A stretch of DNA of 64,000 nt, from the NCBI GenBank assembly GCA_963576565.1, contig OY755039.1:70593886-70657885 (forward strand), written 5' to 3'. A model generated the notes under the pieces. That model had not been told where the DNA came from. It ran no database searches and saw only the letters and a program-made list of their open reading frames with translations. Both the position numbers and the translations under genes were made by a program. Every line of letters begins with the position of its first letter. The first letter of the stretch is position 1. Below are positions 23,168 to 34,991 of the stretch, in pieces. This DNA comes from Aspidapion aeneum. Its lineage: Eukaryota; Arthropoda; Insecta; Coleoptera; Brentidae.

Positions 23168-23826
23168 TGGTGAGGTCAGGCCTTCTGTAGAAAATAAAAT
23201 ATACCGAAGGACCACTCGAGATAGCTCGAGAAAAACGTGTGGGAGTTAAGAGGGACTGTATCTTTCCACAGGGCTCCGACAGGGAAAAAAGAGCCTAAAA
23301 CTTATTTACTAAAAATAGCGTAGCAATGAAAAATTATCAAGAAACGACTTACCCTTAGATGTCTTTTGTAGCTACTTGGCTGGCCAGCCCGATTATACGC
23401 GAAGTACCAGACTCTCCATTGTTCTATAGTTCAAAATGTTCCAAACACTAATATCTAATAAACTAAAGCGTAAAATTAATAGTTTCCACAATTTTAATAT
23501 AAAATAATAGCGGTGCGGTGACTTTAGTTGCACGTGGCGCGTGGTTGAGTTGTTCTCGCAGACAATCGGCGTTTTCGTCTGCTAGGCCGAATTTAGCCGC
23601 TTATCTCAAATCCTTCATTGCTGGAAGAAGCGCGCGAAGTTTAAATTTAAAATATGGAAAGATATAGCGTAAAGTAAATCAAAATAATATTCTAAAACGC
23701 TTGTAAGCGTAGAAAATGTAACCCAAAAATATTTAAAAACTAAGAGAGATAGCTTCTCTAATTTTAAGTGAAAATTAGAGAATATAATTATTTACAAAAA
23801 TAAAAACAAGTTGGGAAACTTGTTCA
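23168..23826 (-). repeat. 5' LTR of BEL element 2
   Basis: This is a 659-bp LTR identical to the 3' copy except for one A/T difference in the stretch 'acaattttaawataaa'. The downstream host side resumes with the duplicated TTAC. Confidence 0.95.
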
Positions 23827-24069
23827 TTTACCTTTCGTTTGATACCACACAAGCCATGTTTTGACAAAAACTCTAATTTTTAAAATCTACCCCCACCCTT
23901 TTAAAAAAAACTAAAATGTATTTTGTTTAACTTCAGACTCAATTACCTTTCGTTTGATATCACACACGCCATATTTTCACTTAAACTCTAAGTTTTGAAA
24001 TCTACCCCCACCCTTTTTTTAAAATAAACTAAAATTAATTTTGTTTATATCCAGACTTAATTACCTTTC
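23827..24069 (-). repeat. Helentron/DINE-like repeat copy 1, middle part
   Basis: This contains two of the family's units of about 110 bp ('ctttcgtttgatatcacac', 'gaaatctacccccaccc'), minus orientation. It continues the copy that starts at 14127. It is cut on the right by BEL element 3 after CTTTC. Confidence 0.88.
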
Positions 24070-24883
24070 TGTCTCACTCCGATAGCTCAAAAAATTGGAT
24101 TACCTAGTGGACTGTATTTAAACAAGTCCTCCGCTTTCATTTGAAGGGTATACGAACGCACGCGAAATCGTACCTTTCTGAAGTGAAATTTAATTGAGAC
24201 ATAAAAATAATATTGGAATATGATGACTATTTAAGAGCGAAATAATAGAAAAATATTAATGATGCGATCTTATAGGAGAGGGACTTACCGGTGATGTCTT
24301 GATCTCTTCCAACTGGTGCACCAGATTCGCCAGAAGTCTTCTATAGCGGTCCAGCACTCCTGAGTTTCAATGTTTGGAGTTTTAGAGGAATTTAATGGTT
24401 TTTAGAGTTCACCATTTTTTATAAAAGCGTTGATCGTTCAAAATATTCCGATCGAGAGCGTGTGTGAATGGCGACAGACTTTTAGGTTCTGTCTTGTTTT
24501 TGCGGCGTGTTTCTTCGCCCTCTATAGGAAAATCGCATCACTTCTGATAAAAAGAATTTAGAATTCTAATTTTATTAAAAAGAATAAAAACGCGATTTAA
24601 ATTAAAATATGCAGAGGGCGGTAGTAATATGAGGATTGAATTAAAATTAGAAATATTATTAATAAATGCGTTTAGAATTTAAATATTAAACTATGCCAAA
24701 TTGATAGTTTATAGCTAGTTTTAAATATAGCCTTAAATTTAACTTAACCTATTGAGTAAAACTACAACCCAATTATACCCAATTGTAACCCAAAATATGA
24801 GTTTTAAAAATAAAAATAAAATGTTCTGAAAAAATAATAAAAATTAGATTAAAAGAAAAAAGGTTTTTTGCGAAACCGAAACA
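24070..24883 (-). repeat. 3' LTR of BEL element 3
   Basis: This is an 814-bp LTR reading TGTTTCGGTTTCGC...GAGTGAGACA on the element strand. Most differences from the other copy cluster within about 100 bp near 24650-24760. Confidence 0.95.
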
Positions 24884-24901
24884 TACTGGCGGCCGAAAAT
24901 G

Positions 24902-26125
24902 CTATGCATTTTCCAAGGGGCCAATAGGTAAAGGACACAGTTTAGAGATTAGTCTCTTTAACAAACTATCCTTGGTTTTGACAGAGGCTACTCGATTTAT
25001 CCCATCCTTACCGGGAAAAATTTCAACCACTCTGCCGAGTTGCCACTGAAGGGGCGGTAATAAATCGTTTTTAATTATAACTAAGCGTCCAACTTCAGGA
25101 GTTGAAGTGGGTTCCAACCACTTACTCCTTTGTTGTAGAGTATGGAGATACTCTTGTTGCCAGCGTCTCCAAAAATCTTGGTGGATTCGTTGGAGGAGCT
25201 GCCAACGCGTGAGATGATTTATTTTAATATCAATAAAGTTTGCGTCAGGAACGGCGCTTAGCGGTTCCAGAGATAAAAAGTGACCTGGGGTCAGCGCGGA
25301 AATATCATTTGTATCGCTAGAAATTTCAGTGAGAGGACGCGAGTTTAAAATAGCTTCGATTTGACAAGTTACAGTGTATAGTTCTTCGAAAGTTAATATT
25401 TGATGCCCTATTAAGCGGATCAAGTGTTTTTTAACTGACTTGATTCCTGACTCCCAAAGTCCTCCAAAATTTGGACTATTACTCGGGATAAAATGCCATT
25501 TAATGGGACGCGTAGAATCGAGCTGTAAAAGCTTGCGGTTAGCTGAGAAAAAGTTCGGTTTGGCATTATCACTATACAAATCGGATACGTAGTTTCGGCG
25601 CGCAACAAATCTGCGAAGCGCAGCAATAAAACAATTAGCGGTCAAATCGCTTGCTATTTCTATATGAATGCACTTAGTACTTAGGCAAACAAACAGACAT
25701 ACGTAAGCCTTCGTAGTACGATTTTTACGATGTCGACTCATGACTATATTTATTGGACCTCCGTAGTCAACACCGGTGTGCAAAAATGCTCTCAACTGAG
25801 ATACGCGGGGAAACGGTAATGAACCCATCATAGGCTGAACCGACTTAGGATTGCATTTAAAACAGATTATACATTTTGATAAAACATGTGCAATTTCGCG
25901 TTTTGCGGCAATGATCCAGTACAATTGACTAAGCAAAAAATGTACCGTCCTCACTCCTGCATGAAGATATTTTATATGGAAATGTTCGATAATCATGAGG
26001 GTGAGTTTACTCTTGCGTGGTAATAAAATTTGATGTTTCTTGTCATATTGCAGAGAGGAGTGATGCAATCTGCCCCCTACTCTGATTAAATCGTGAGGAT
26101 CTAAAAATAAATTTAATTTTTTCAT
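24902..26125 (-). pseudogene. BEL element 3 integrase and C-terminal part
   Basis: A 407-codon frame holds the C-terminal third of the polyprotein. The integrase zinc-binding HHCC region and the core are recognisable, with the first Asp in GVDYGGP and the Glu in GGLWESGIKS. The second-Asp motif, normally SDNGTNF in the sister element, is altered to SDNAKPNFF, suggesting a small local lesion. The DUF5641-like tail follows. It is joined to the upstream RT frame by a frameshift around 26125-26145. Confidence 0.9.
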
Positions 26126-26139
26126 TGATTTATTTAGTT

Positions 26140-27795
26140 TTAAGTTAAAGCGTGAATTTCTTCAGAGAAATAAATTGACTGTTCATTTTTTATGAGTAAA
26201 TGAATTGCGTTTGTTATTTCAACAAATGTCAGAAAATCTTCATTAATTTTTAAATTAGGCGGTTTTAAGAAAAATTTATTATTTAAAAAGCGTAAAATAT
26301 GGGCCAAAACTCTACACATTTTAGAAAAATTAGAGTTTTCCATTAAAAGCGTGTCCAAAAAATTAGGAGCTGTATTTTGCGTTGCAATTAAAGTTAAATT
26401 AGGCAATGATTTCTCCTCTAAAAGAGTTTCAGGAGAGTCATTTTGTTCACAGTCTTTAGGCCAGTATTCATAAGATTTTCTCAAAAAATCAGGGCCGTTA
26501 AAAAATAATTGGTGATTAATTAATTCACTGGGATAAACTCCTCTTGAAGCAACATCTGCGGGGTTTTGTGACGTTGAGATGTATGACCAATTTTTGGGTG
26601 GTACTTTATCTTGAATTTGTGTAACACGATTTTGAACGAACGTTTTCCACCTAGAAGGGTGCGCTCTTATCCAAGAAAGTGCTACCTGTGAGTCACTAAA
26701 AGCAAAAACTTGATGTATTTTCAAGCGGGGCTCAAAAGTGGTTAAAACAAAGTGAACTAAATCAGCTAAAAGATTACAAGCGGCTAATTTAAGTCTTGCA
26801 ATACTTGTAAATTTGAGAGGAGCAACTCTAGTTTTAGAGCATAAAAGGTAAACTGATATTTCATTTTTGTAAATAACGCGTAAATATACTATTCCGGCAT
26901 AAGCTTTATTACTAGCGTCCGAAAATGCGATTATTTCAATGCGTGCATTACCAGAAAAACTATTTATAAATCTAGGCAAGCGAAAATCTTTGAGTAAGGG
27001 TAGTTCCGATTTATAACGTTCCCAAAGTCGAATAATTTCAACAGGTGCTTCGGAATCCCAGTCTAATTTAAGTTTCCAAAATTCTTGAATTAGACATTTT
27101 ATTAAGATGGTTACTGGCGCGAGCCAACCTAAAGGGTCATATATTTTAAAAATTTCAGAAAGTATATTGCGTTTGGTACATTCGCGACTCAAGGGTTCTA
27201 CCGAGTAAGAAAAATAATCAGAACAAGGCTGCCATCTAAGACCTAAAATTTTAGTGGTCTCGTCCGTATTTAAAGAAAGCGCGGTTGGGTTTATATCGGG
27301 TTCAGACAAGTGTTCTAAAACTTTTTTGTTATTACTAGCCCATTTATGAAGCTTAAAGCCTCCAGAGTTAAGCAAACAAGATAGCTCTTTTTGAAGCGAA
27401 ATAGCTTTTTGTACGGAGCTAGCGCCAGTTACAAAGTCATCGACAAAATTGTCAGACATTAAGACTTGAGAAGCGCGAGGAAAATTTTGTTTTTCATCTT
27501 CAGCCAATTGCTGTAAAACTCTAAGAGCTAAATAAGGAGCGGGGGTAGTACCGTATGTCACAGTTTTTAGACGATAATCGCGAATAGGTTTAGAGTTATT
27601 AGAACGCCACAGGATTCTTTGATAATCCTGGTGCTGAGGTGCAATTAAGATTCCACGAAACATTTTAGAAATGTCGCAACAAAGAGCTACTTCGTGTAAT
27701 CGAAAATTAAGTAAAATGCTGCAAATGTCCTTTTGCAATTTAGGACCAGCATAAAGAGTATCATTTAAGGAGATGTTTTGGTTATTTGAATGCAT
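26140..27795 (-). pseudogene. BEL element 3 reverse transcriptase and RNase H part
   Basis: This frame starts within RT. The catalytic Asp (CCDISKMFRG) and the FVDD version of the YxDD box are present. In RNase H the first Asp (AFSDASNKAYAG) and the DSQVALSW and PADVASRG motifs are intact. The glutamate seen in the three sister elements (R-[LI]-E-L) is lysine here (RLKLAA), a GAA to AAA change expected to kill RNase H. The frame is shifted relative to gag at about 27825. Confidence 0.9.
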
Positions 27796-30197
27796 AACTG
27801 TACTCGCATTAAAAACAACTCGAAGCTAGTTGATAAGCTCTCAGGGCGTTCAATATGATGATGAGGAATGTAATAACTTTTTTCTGTAACTTCCCGGTTT
27901 TCGATTAATTCCATGTGATCAAGTGTTAAATATTCTTCCATAAAATCGGAATATTTTTTATAAGTTTCCGGCATTTTTATTAACCTTCTTTCTAGCGAGA
28001 GAAACCTCTTTAGCGCAAAATCACGACTATTTGGAAAAATCGGTTCAATATTATCGCGAAAAGGAAGAGTTACAATATAGCGTCCTTCATCATTACGAGA
28101 TACCGTATTTTTAAATATTTTTTCACACATATCATCTTGCGGTGAAAGAATACGTTTCGTTTCAGGGATATTTTCTATTTCCCAAAATTTTATAAGCGAA
28201 TCATTTAGCATTTTATTTGAAATTTGACAAAAAAATGATTGTGACATTTGCTGCGTAGCGAGAGAATTAACTTTTCCCATTAAAATATATCCAAAAATGG
28301 TATTTAGCGCAATCGGTTCCTGATTATTTCCAAAAATTCGTCCATCTTGAATTATATAAGGAAACAAATCAGCTCCGATTAAAATGTCAACAGCTCCCGG
28401 TCTATAAAAGTTCGGGTCCGCGAGATTCAAATTTTTAACTATTTTCCAGTCGTTTATTTTAATCTCACTGCTAGGAACTGAAGAGCATATTTGCGGCAAA
28501 ATTATAGTATTAACCGATAAAGTTTGCATGTCATTACAAGGCCTGATAATTAAATTTACAGAACCCAATTTTGACTGTAAATGCGTGTCACCAATCCCCT
28601 GGACTTCAGTAGTCACGTATACGCGGGGTAACCCTAATTTATTTGCACATTTCAAGGATAAAAATGAAAGCTGCGACCCAGTATCCAAAACTCCCCTAAC
28701 CGTCTGAAAATTTCCCCTAACATCTTTGATTTCAAAAATCGCGGTTGACAAAAGTACAGCGGAATTATTCATATAAGACGAATAGCATGCACCACCGTTA
28801 TTTTGGGAATTTTCGACTGTTGGTTGTTGCTGTATGCGCGCTTCGCTGCTGGACGTCGCGACGCCTGAAATTGTTTCAGTGGCAGTGGGTGCGTTTATAT
28901 CGAGAGTATTAAAGTGACAAGAACTGTGGTGTCTTTTCTGGCAAAATCGACATGAATGTGTGCTTTTGCATTGGAAAGTGCGATGCATATTAGAAGTACA
29001 ATTTATGCACCATTTTTTATCCTTCAGAAAATTAAATCTTTCTTGAGGAGACTTAGAAACGTAATTTGGACATAAACTTAAAGCGTGATCGCTTGAGCAA
29101 ATAGGGCATTTTAATTTTTGAGGGGTTTGATTTGGCGGCGAATTATTTGTACCAAAAAAGGCACGTGGAGATTGTCGCGTGTTATATTGATGCGTGGATT
29201 GCGTTTTAAAATTATTATTTTGCGATTTTGCGGGTTTATTTCTAAGAGAAACTTGCATATTAAATGAGGAACTAGCGTTTACAGTAAAAAGAGCGTTGCA
29301 ATGTTGATCAAAGAAATTGTAGATACTCCTATAGGAAGGAATTTCCGTAGTTTTTCCGTGAAAAACTTCAAAGCGGGTTTGAATATTATGGTCAACCGAT
29401 TTAAGCAGTTTTTGCGCTAAAATAAAATCCCAAAAATCAGGTTCTAAACCAACTGTTTTAAGAGCCTCGAGATTTTTTGTAAAAATATCAAGTAGATTTC
29501 TGAGAGCTAAAGGGTCTTCAGAATTAACTTTTGGAGCGTTTTCAATGGCATTCCAATATGTTTGGGCTAAGAGGCGATCATTTTTATAGCGTTTTACTAA
29601 TTGTTCAAAAGCAATAGGATAATTCGCGTCTGAGAGGGGTAATTGAGTGACCAATTCTTTTGGAGGACCTTTCAAATTTGTAACAAGCAAAGAGTATTTT
29701 TGCATATTTGGAATATTTGGATTGTCGTGAATCAAGCTTTTAAACAAATCACAAAAAGCTGGAAATTGATTCAATTCTCCATTAAATTTAATTAAATCGA
29801 TCCTCGGTAAATGATAAGACATATTGTCATTTTGTTGCGAACCACCCGGAGAATATGGATTCATGGTAAGACGGCGATTACCACTAGAAGCCTGTGCAGA
29901 AGTTTGAAAAAGATCATTAAAAATTTCTTGAATTTGCGTGACACTTTTCTGAAAATCGTGAAGTTTTTTCCTAGCTGATTCGACTTCATTTTTATCAGCA
30001 AAAATTTCATTTAGCAAAGTAGAGTGTTTTTTTGAAAACTCTGCGCGAATATCTTCAAGTTCTTCAAAGCGAATTTTAAAAGTATTGCGTTTTGTGGCGT
30101 CAGTTTTAGCTTCTAGGGCTACTGCTAAAATTTCATTAACATTGGATTCCTCCATATCTCGAAAAACTTTAATTTTCTTGATTTTCTCAGCTGCCAT
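27765..30197 (-). pseudogene. BEL element 3 gag and protease part
   Basis: This is an 810-codon frame beginning at ATG 30195-30197 (MAAEKIKK). It has a helical N-terminus, a DUF1759-type region (about 130-300), Cys/His knuckles from about residue 364 to 424, and an aspartic protease with DTG near 505-507. It runs past the protease into the start of RT, where a shift at about 27825 sends it out of frame to a stop at 27765. This is the best-preserved part of the element. Confidence 0.92.
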
Positions 30198-30679
30198 TTT
30201 GTATTATAATAAAAGCGTAAATTAAAGCGAATATCAAAAGCGTTTATTAAAATTAAACTGTAAATCAAAGCTATTTTACAAGCGAAAATAATTTAAAAAT
30301 ATTTTTATAATTTTTTAAAAATATTTATAGAAGCGATATAAACGTAGTCATTTTTTCAGTATACCACTGAAAGAATTCCTGAAAATATATGCGTTTATGC
30401 TTATAGCGAGGTGACCTCAGATCAGTGATCCAAAACAACCGAATAAACCTTTTTTGTTAGATTGTCGAGACCAAGGATTTTATTTAAAAAAACTGATATG
30501 GCGTTACCTACTACACGAGCAGTAAATAAATTTAGATTTTTATATTTTAAAATTTAAAACTTCTTGTAAAAAACAGTCCTCATGTTATTACCAATATTAC
30601 CTGCGTTTCACTTTAAAAAGGATGATTTTTTAATTTCAAATTAATAAAAATCAAAATCCGACTCGAAGGACCAAAAATA
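30198..30679 (-). other. Leader of BEL element 3
   Basis: This is an AT-rich untranslated region between the 5' LTR and gag. Apart from the primer-binding site at its right edge (about 30658-30673) nothing is seen. Confidence 0.7.
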
Positions 30680-31493
30680 TGTCTCACTCCGATAGCTCAA
30701 AAAATTGGATTACCTAGTGGACTGTATTTAAACAAGTCCTCCGCTTTCATTTGAAGGGTATACGAATGCACGCGAAATCGTACCTTTCTGAAGTGAAATT
30801 TAATTGAGACATAAAAATAATATTGGAATATGATGACTATTTAAGAGCGAAATAATAGAAAAATATTAATGATGCGATCTTATAGGAGAGGGACTTACCG
30901 GTGATGTCTTGATCTCTTCCAACTGGTGCACCAGATTCGCCAGAAGTCTTCTATAGCGGTCCAGCACTCCCGAGTTTCAATGTTTGGAGTTTTAGAGGAA
31001 TTTAATGGTTTTTAGAGTTCACCATTTTTTATAAAAGCGTTGATCGTTCAAAATATTCCGATCGAGAGCGTGTGTGAATGGCGACAGACTTTTAGGTTCT
31101 GTCTTGTTTTTGCGGCGTGTTTCTTCGCCCTCTATAGGAAAATCGCATCACTTCTGATAAAAAGAATTTAGAATTCTAATTTTATTAAAAAGAATAAAAA
31201 CGCGATTTAAATTAAAATATGCAGAGGGCGGTAGTAATATGAGGATTGAATTAAAATTAAAAATATTATTATTAAATGCGTTTGGAATTTAAAGATTAAA
31301 CTATGCGAAATTGATAGTTTATAGCTAGTTTTAAATATAGCCTTAAATTTAACTTAAAATATTGAGTAAAACTACAACCCAATTATACCCAATTGTAACC
31401 CAAAATATGAGTTTTAAAAATAAAAATAAAATGTTCTGAAAAAATAATAAAAATTAGATTAAAAGAAAAAAGGTTTTTTGCGAAACCGAAACA
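30680..31493 (-). repeat. 5' LTR of BEL element 3
   Basis: This is an 814-bp LTR matching the left copy in length and about 99% in sequence. The Helentron-like repeat resumes after it with CTTTCG. Confidence 0.95.
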
Positions 31494-31833
31494 CTTTCGT
31501 TTGATATCACACACGCCATGTTTTCACATAAACTCTAATTTTTGAAATCTTCCCCCACCCTTTTATTTCGCTTGCGTTCGGTGGATTTTGTTCATTTTTA
31601 AATGGGACCATCACGGCCTAGGTACCAAATTTCACTTAAATAGGACAAGCGGTTTGTGAGTTATGCGGGTTGGTCGTTACAGACAGACAGACATACGGCG
31701 CAACAAAAAAGTTTCAAAATCATCTGAAACGCAAAGATATATTAAAATTTTTGAAATCGGAGCAACTTTTTTTTTCTCGAAAATATTAGGATCACCATAG
31801 CTCACACTACTATAATAGTATGTGTGAGCTAAA
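31494..31833 (-). repeat. Helentron/DINE-like repeat copy 1, left-end part
   Basis: This is the final part of the split copy: one unit of about 110 bp, the 'ggtggattttgttcat' segment, a very short (CAGA)n tract near 31682, and the terminal palindrome 'ctcacactactataatagta'. Confidence 0.88.
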
Positions 31834-32395
31834 ATGCAAGAATAAAATGGAAAAAATTAAGTTTTTTTCCATTTTAGGCTTTTTATGAAAAGCTACTATT
31901 CAAATCTAAGTATTTAGAGGGAAGAGATCGAGTTTTACAGGCTGCACATTTCCTTTTTATTGTATTACGTTAATCTGAATTTATGTTAGTACCTGTTTGA
32001 GCCAAATTTGTAATTTTTTGATTTTCAAAAATTAATTAAAAAAATATAGTTATTAAAAAGTTTGAAATTTGCTAGAATTAATTTATACCAAAAATCATTA
32101 AAATCGAAAAGATGGTCTGCCAAACCTAATTTTTTTAAAATTGAAAACTAACCCATTTCTCAGTGGAGTATTGTAAAATTACAAAAGAAAAGAGGAGATT
32201 ACAATAAGTTCGAAACACGTGTCTGTGGCTAGTCAGTTTTTAGCTCCTTGTCGCACATACGAGGTCCCCCCTGCTGATGAAAAGGTTCGATGCATGAAGA
32301 GAGGGTAGGGTGGAGCACTAGTGGAGAAAACGACCTTTTTTTATTTTCTAATTTTTTTAGTTTCCTATAAATTGATTTACTGGGGAAAATTCTAG
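31834..32395. other. Unassigned AT-rich spacer
   Basis: No gene, tandem repeat or clear inverted repeat was recognised here. Confidence 0.4.
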
Positions 32396-32403
32396 GAGTC
32401 TAG

Positions 32404-32481
32404 CAGTAGCGTGTCGTGGATAAAAGGGCGAGGGGGAGGGGGGCGTTCGCCCCCCCTGGTCCCCTATACGACACGCCACTG
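32404..32481. mobile_element. 78-bp hAT-type MITE
   Basis: The 14-bp terminal inverted repeats are CAGTAGCGTGTCGT on the left and its reverse complement with one mismatch on the right (CAGTGGCGTGTCGT). A perfect 8-bp target duplication GAGTCTAG flanks it (32396-32403 and 32482-32489). The CAGTGGCG start and 8-bp duplication fit hAT transposons. The interior is a GC-rich hairpin of G and C runs. It has no coding capacity and would need a hAT transposase from elsewhere. Confidence 0.88.
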
Positions 32482-32602
32482 GAGTCTAGGAACTTTTTTG
32501 ACCGGATTCAGAGTGAGCATCGCAAAATACATAGGAATATCAAGATCTGTCTTGCGGATATTTTTTTTGTTAAATACAGCTCCTGCTGCATCTATTTGTT
32601 TT

Positions 32603-33376
32603 TTAGCTCACACATATACTATACTATAGTAGTGTGTTAGCTCACACATATACTATACTATAGTAGTGTGAGCTATGGTGTTCCTAATTTTTTCGAGAAA
32701 AAAGAAGTTGCTCCGATTTCAAATTTTTTTATATATCTTTGCGTTTCAGATGATTTTGAAACTTTTTTGTTGCGCCGTCTGTCTGTCTGTATGTCTGTCT
32801 GTCTGTATGTCTGTCTGTAACGACCAACGCGCATAACTCAAAAACCGCTTGGCCGATTCTAATGAAATTTGGTACCTAGGCTGGGTCTTGGGTCGAGATG
32901 GTCCCGTTTTAAAATGAACAAAATCCACCGAACACAAACCAAATAAAAGGGTGGGGGTAGATTTAAAAAATTAGAGTTTATGTGAAAATATGGCGTGTGT
33001 GATATCAAACGAAAGGTAATTGAGTCTACAGTTAAACAAAATACATTTTAATTTATTTAAAAAAAAGGGTGGGGCTATATTTTAAAAATTAGAGTTTAAG
33101 TGAAAATATGGCGTGTGTGATATCAAACGAAAGGTAATTGAGTCCGGAGTTTAACAAAATACATTTTAATTTATTTAAAAAAAAGAGTGGGGGTTTATTT
33201 TAAAAATTTTAGTTTAAGTCAAAACATGGCTTGTATGGTATCAAACAAAAGGTAATTTAGTCTGGAGTTAAATAAAATATATTTCAGTTTTTAGTTATAT
33301 TATTATTAGCTCACACGTACACTATAACTATAGTACCTAGAGTGAGCTTAGGGGCCCATATATTGGCAGAGTATTT
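32603..33376 (+). repeat. Helentron/DINE-like repeat copy 2
   Basis: This starts with a tandem duplication of the terminal palindrome ('ttagctcacacatatactat', at 32603 and 32638). Then come the 'ttttttcgagaaaa' segment, a (CTGT)n tract (about 32779-32819), the 'ggtacctaggctgggtc' segment, three units of about 110 bp, and the second palindrome followed by 'ggcagagtattt'. Confidence 0.88.
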
Positions 33377-34024
33377 TTTTTAGGCTTTGTTAAGGGGGAG
33401 GAAGCTCGTCTAATCGCTAGTGCCTAGGGTCCGGTAGGCCCCGAAGCGGCACTCTCAATGATATGATGATCAATCAAATAGACAAGTGGGAAACCGGGTT
33501 AAGGTCTAGGGCTTTAAGCCTTTTCTCTTTAATGTATGTCATTGTATAAAATGAATACCTAAACGTAACTTATACGTTGCTTTGTAAATACCACGCTCAA
33601 TTTGAACAGGAAAAAAATTAATTGATCAAATACCAATAAACGTAATAATTGATGGGTGTGGAATTCCGTTTAATAGAGAAAACTCCGTATTAGGCAGGTC
33701 ACACTCGATCTTGATAATAGTATACAGGGTGTCCCAGGTGAAACTAACTTCATGAGGATTTCGAAAACGGTAGAGGTACAATATTGGTTAAATAAGAAAG
33801 TTGCGCTGTTCCAAGCTCAATCATGCTGTATCGACATTAATCTGCAGGGGTTTTCAAAACCCCCATTTCAAAACATCGAGCAAAAACTAGCTATTGTGTT
33901 TTTGAAAAAAATTAAATTTCATCGCCGTCTTGTATACAAAATGAATAAAATTTGCTAATATTGTATTTGCGAATAAATGTTTTCTAGATCTAGTAGTTTT
34001 TTTGAAACCAAAGGCAACTTTGTT
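33377..34024. other. Spacer with a repeat starting 'acagggtgtccca'
   Basis: From about 33722 to 33885 there is a repeat beginning 'atacagggtgtcccag' and containing 'gatttcgaaaacggt'. A diverged inverted copy lies at about 38555-38716. No gene is visible. Confidence 0.6.
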
Positions 34025-34543
34025 ATTAGCTCACACATATACTATACTATAGTAGTGTGAGCTATGGTGATCCCAATTTTTTCGAGAAAAAAAAAGTTGC
34101 CGAACACAAACCAAATAAAAGGGTGGGGGTAGATTTCAAAAATTAGAGTTGATGTGAAAATATGGCGTGTGTGATATCAAACGAAAGGTAATTGAGTCTG
34201 CAGTTAAACAAAATACATTTTAATTTATTTCAAAAAAAGGGTGGGGTATATTTTAAAAATTAGAGTTTAAGTGAAAATATGGCGTGTGTGATATCAAACG
34301 AAAGGTAATTGAGTCCGGAGTTTAACAAAATACATTTTAGTTTTTGTTTTTTTTAAGGGTGGGGGTAGATTTCAAAAATTTGAGTTTAAGTCAAAACATG
34401 GCTTGTGTGGTATCAAACAAAAGGTAATTTAGTCTGGAGTTGAATAAAATATATTTCAGTTTTTAGTTATATTAGCTCACACGTACACTATAACTATAGT
34501 AGCTAGTGTGAGCTTAGGGGCCCATATATTGACAGAGTATTTT
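34025..34543 (+). repeat. Helentron/DINE-like repeat copy 3, internally deleted
   Basis: Both ends are present, but the sequence jumps from 'gagaaaaaaaaagttgc' straight to 'cgaacacaaaccaaa', so the microsatellite and the 'ggtacctagg' segment are missing. Three units of about 110 bp remain. Confidence 0.88.
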
Positions 34544-34991
34544 TTATAGCTGCCATATTGAATTTATACTTCATTAAATAGAGCATAAGAAGAGCTTTAT
34601 ACCCTAACTATCTTTGGATAAAGGAAAATGTAAATTTATTGAAAAAACAGTTTTTCACTTATAGTCAGAAAGATAATTGGCCATATCATAGGGCCTAGGC
34701 AGGATTTGAGGTATATAGAAAATTTAATTACTGATTTTAGTAGTCACAGGGTTCTAATTTAAGAATCCAGTTGATGCCACTCTGGTACCCTTGAGTATTT
34801 TGAAATATTCAAGATGGCGGCTGATAAAAGATAAAAATGTTTTAAAAACCATAAAACCTAGACTGGGCGCAACCAATAACTATTATGGTTCCATTAAACA
34901 TAGTAACAGCTCAAAGCCCTCTCACATCACGAACATTTAAAGCCCATGAAAATACCTATCAAATGAGATATTCCCAATCTGCCTACGTAAC
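34544..34991. other. Spacer with a diverged inverted repeat partner
   Basis: About 34730-34925 resembles the reverse complement of about 38330-38520: both hold a 'tactcaagggwaccagagt'-type core and a 'tatgtttaat' core. This may be another old repeat family. No gene is seen. Confidence 0.45.

Larger units (their letters stand above)
16705..23826 (-). mobile_element. BEL/Pao LTR retrotransposon 2 (intact, very young)
   Basis: This is a 7,122-bp element on the minus strand with two 659-bp LTRs that differ at one position by eye (about 0.15%). A 4-bp duplication TTAC flanks it (16701-16704 and 23827-23830). It has one uninterrupted gag-pol frame, a primer-binding site and a purine-rich tract. 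It inserted exactly at the junction between the LINE tail and the Helentron-like repeat. Everything needed for movement looks present, so it is probably a recently active copy. Confidence 0.96.
24070..31493 (-). mobile_element. BEL/Pao LTR retrotransposon 3 (defective)
   Basis: This is a 7,424-bp minus-strand element with two 814-bp LTRs (about 9 differences by eye, about 1.1%) and a perfect 5-bp duplication CTTTC (24065-24069 and 31494-31498). It interrupts a Helentron-like repeat. Six bases inside the right LTR the minus strand reads TGGTCCTTCGAGTCGG, which is one base away from the complement of a eukaryotic tRNA-Tyr 3' end as remembered. The coding region is in three frames. Confidence 0.95.
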
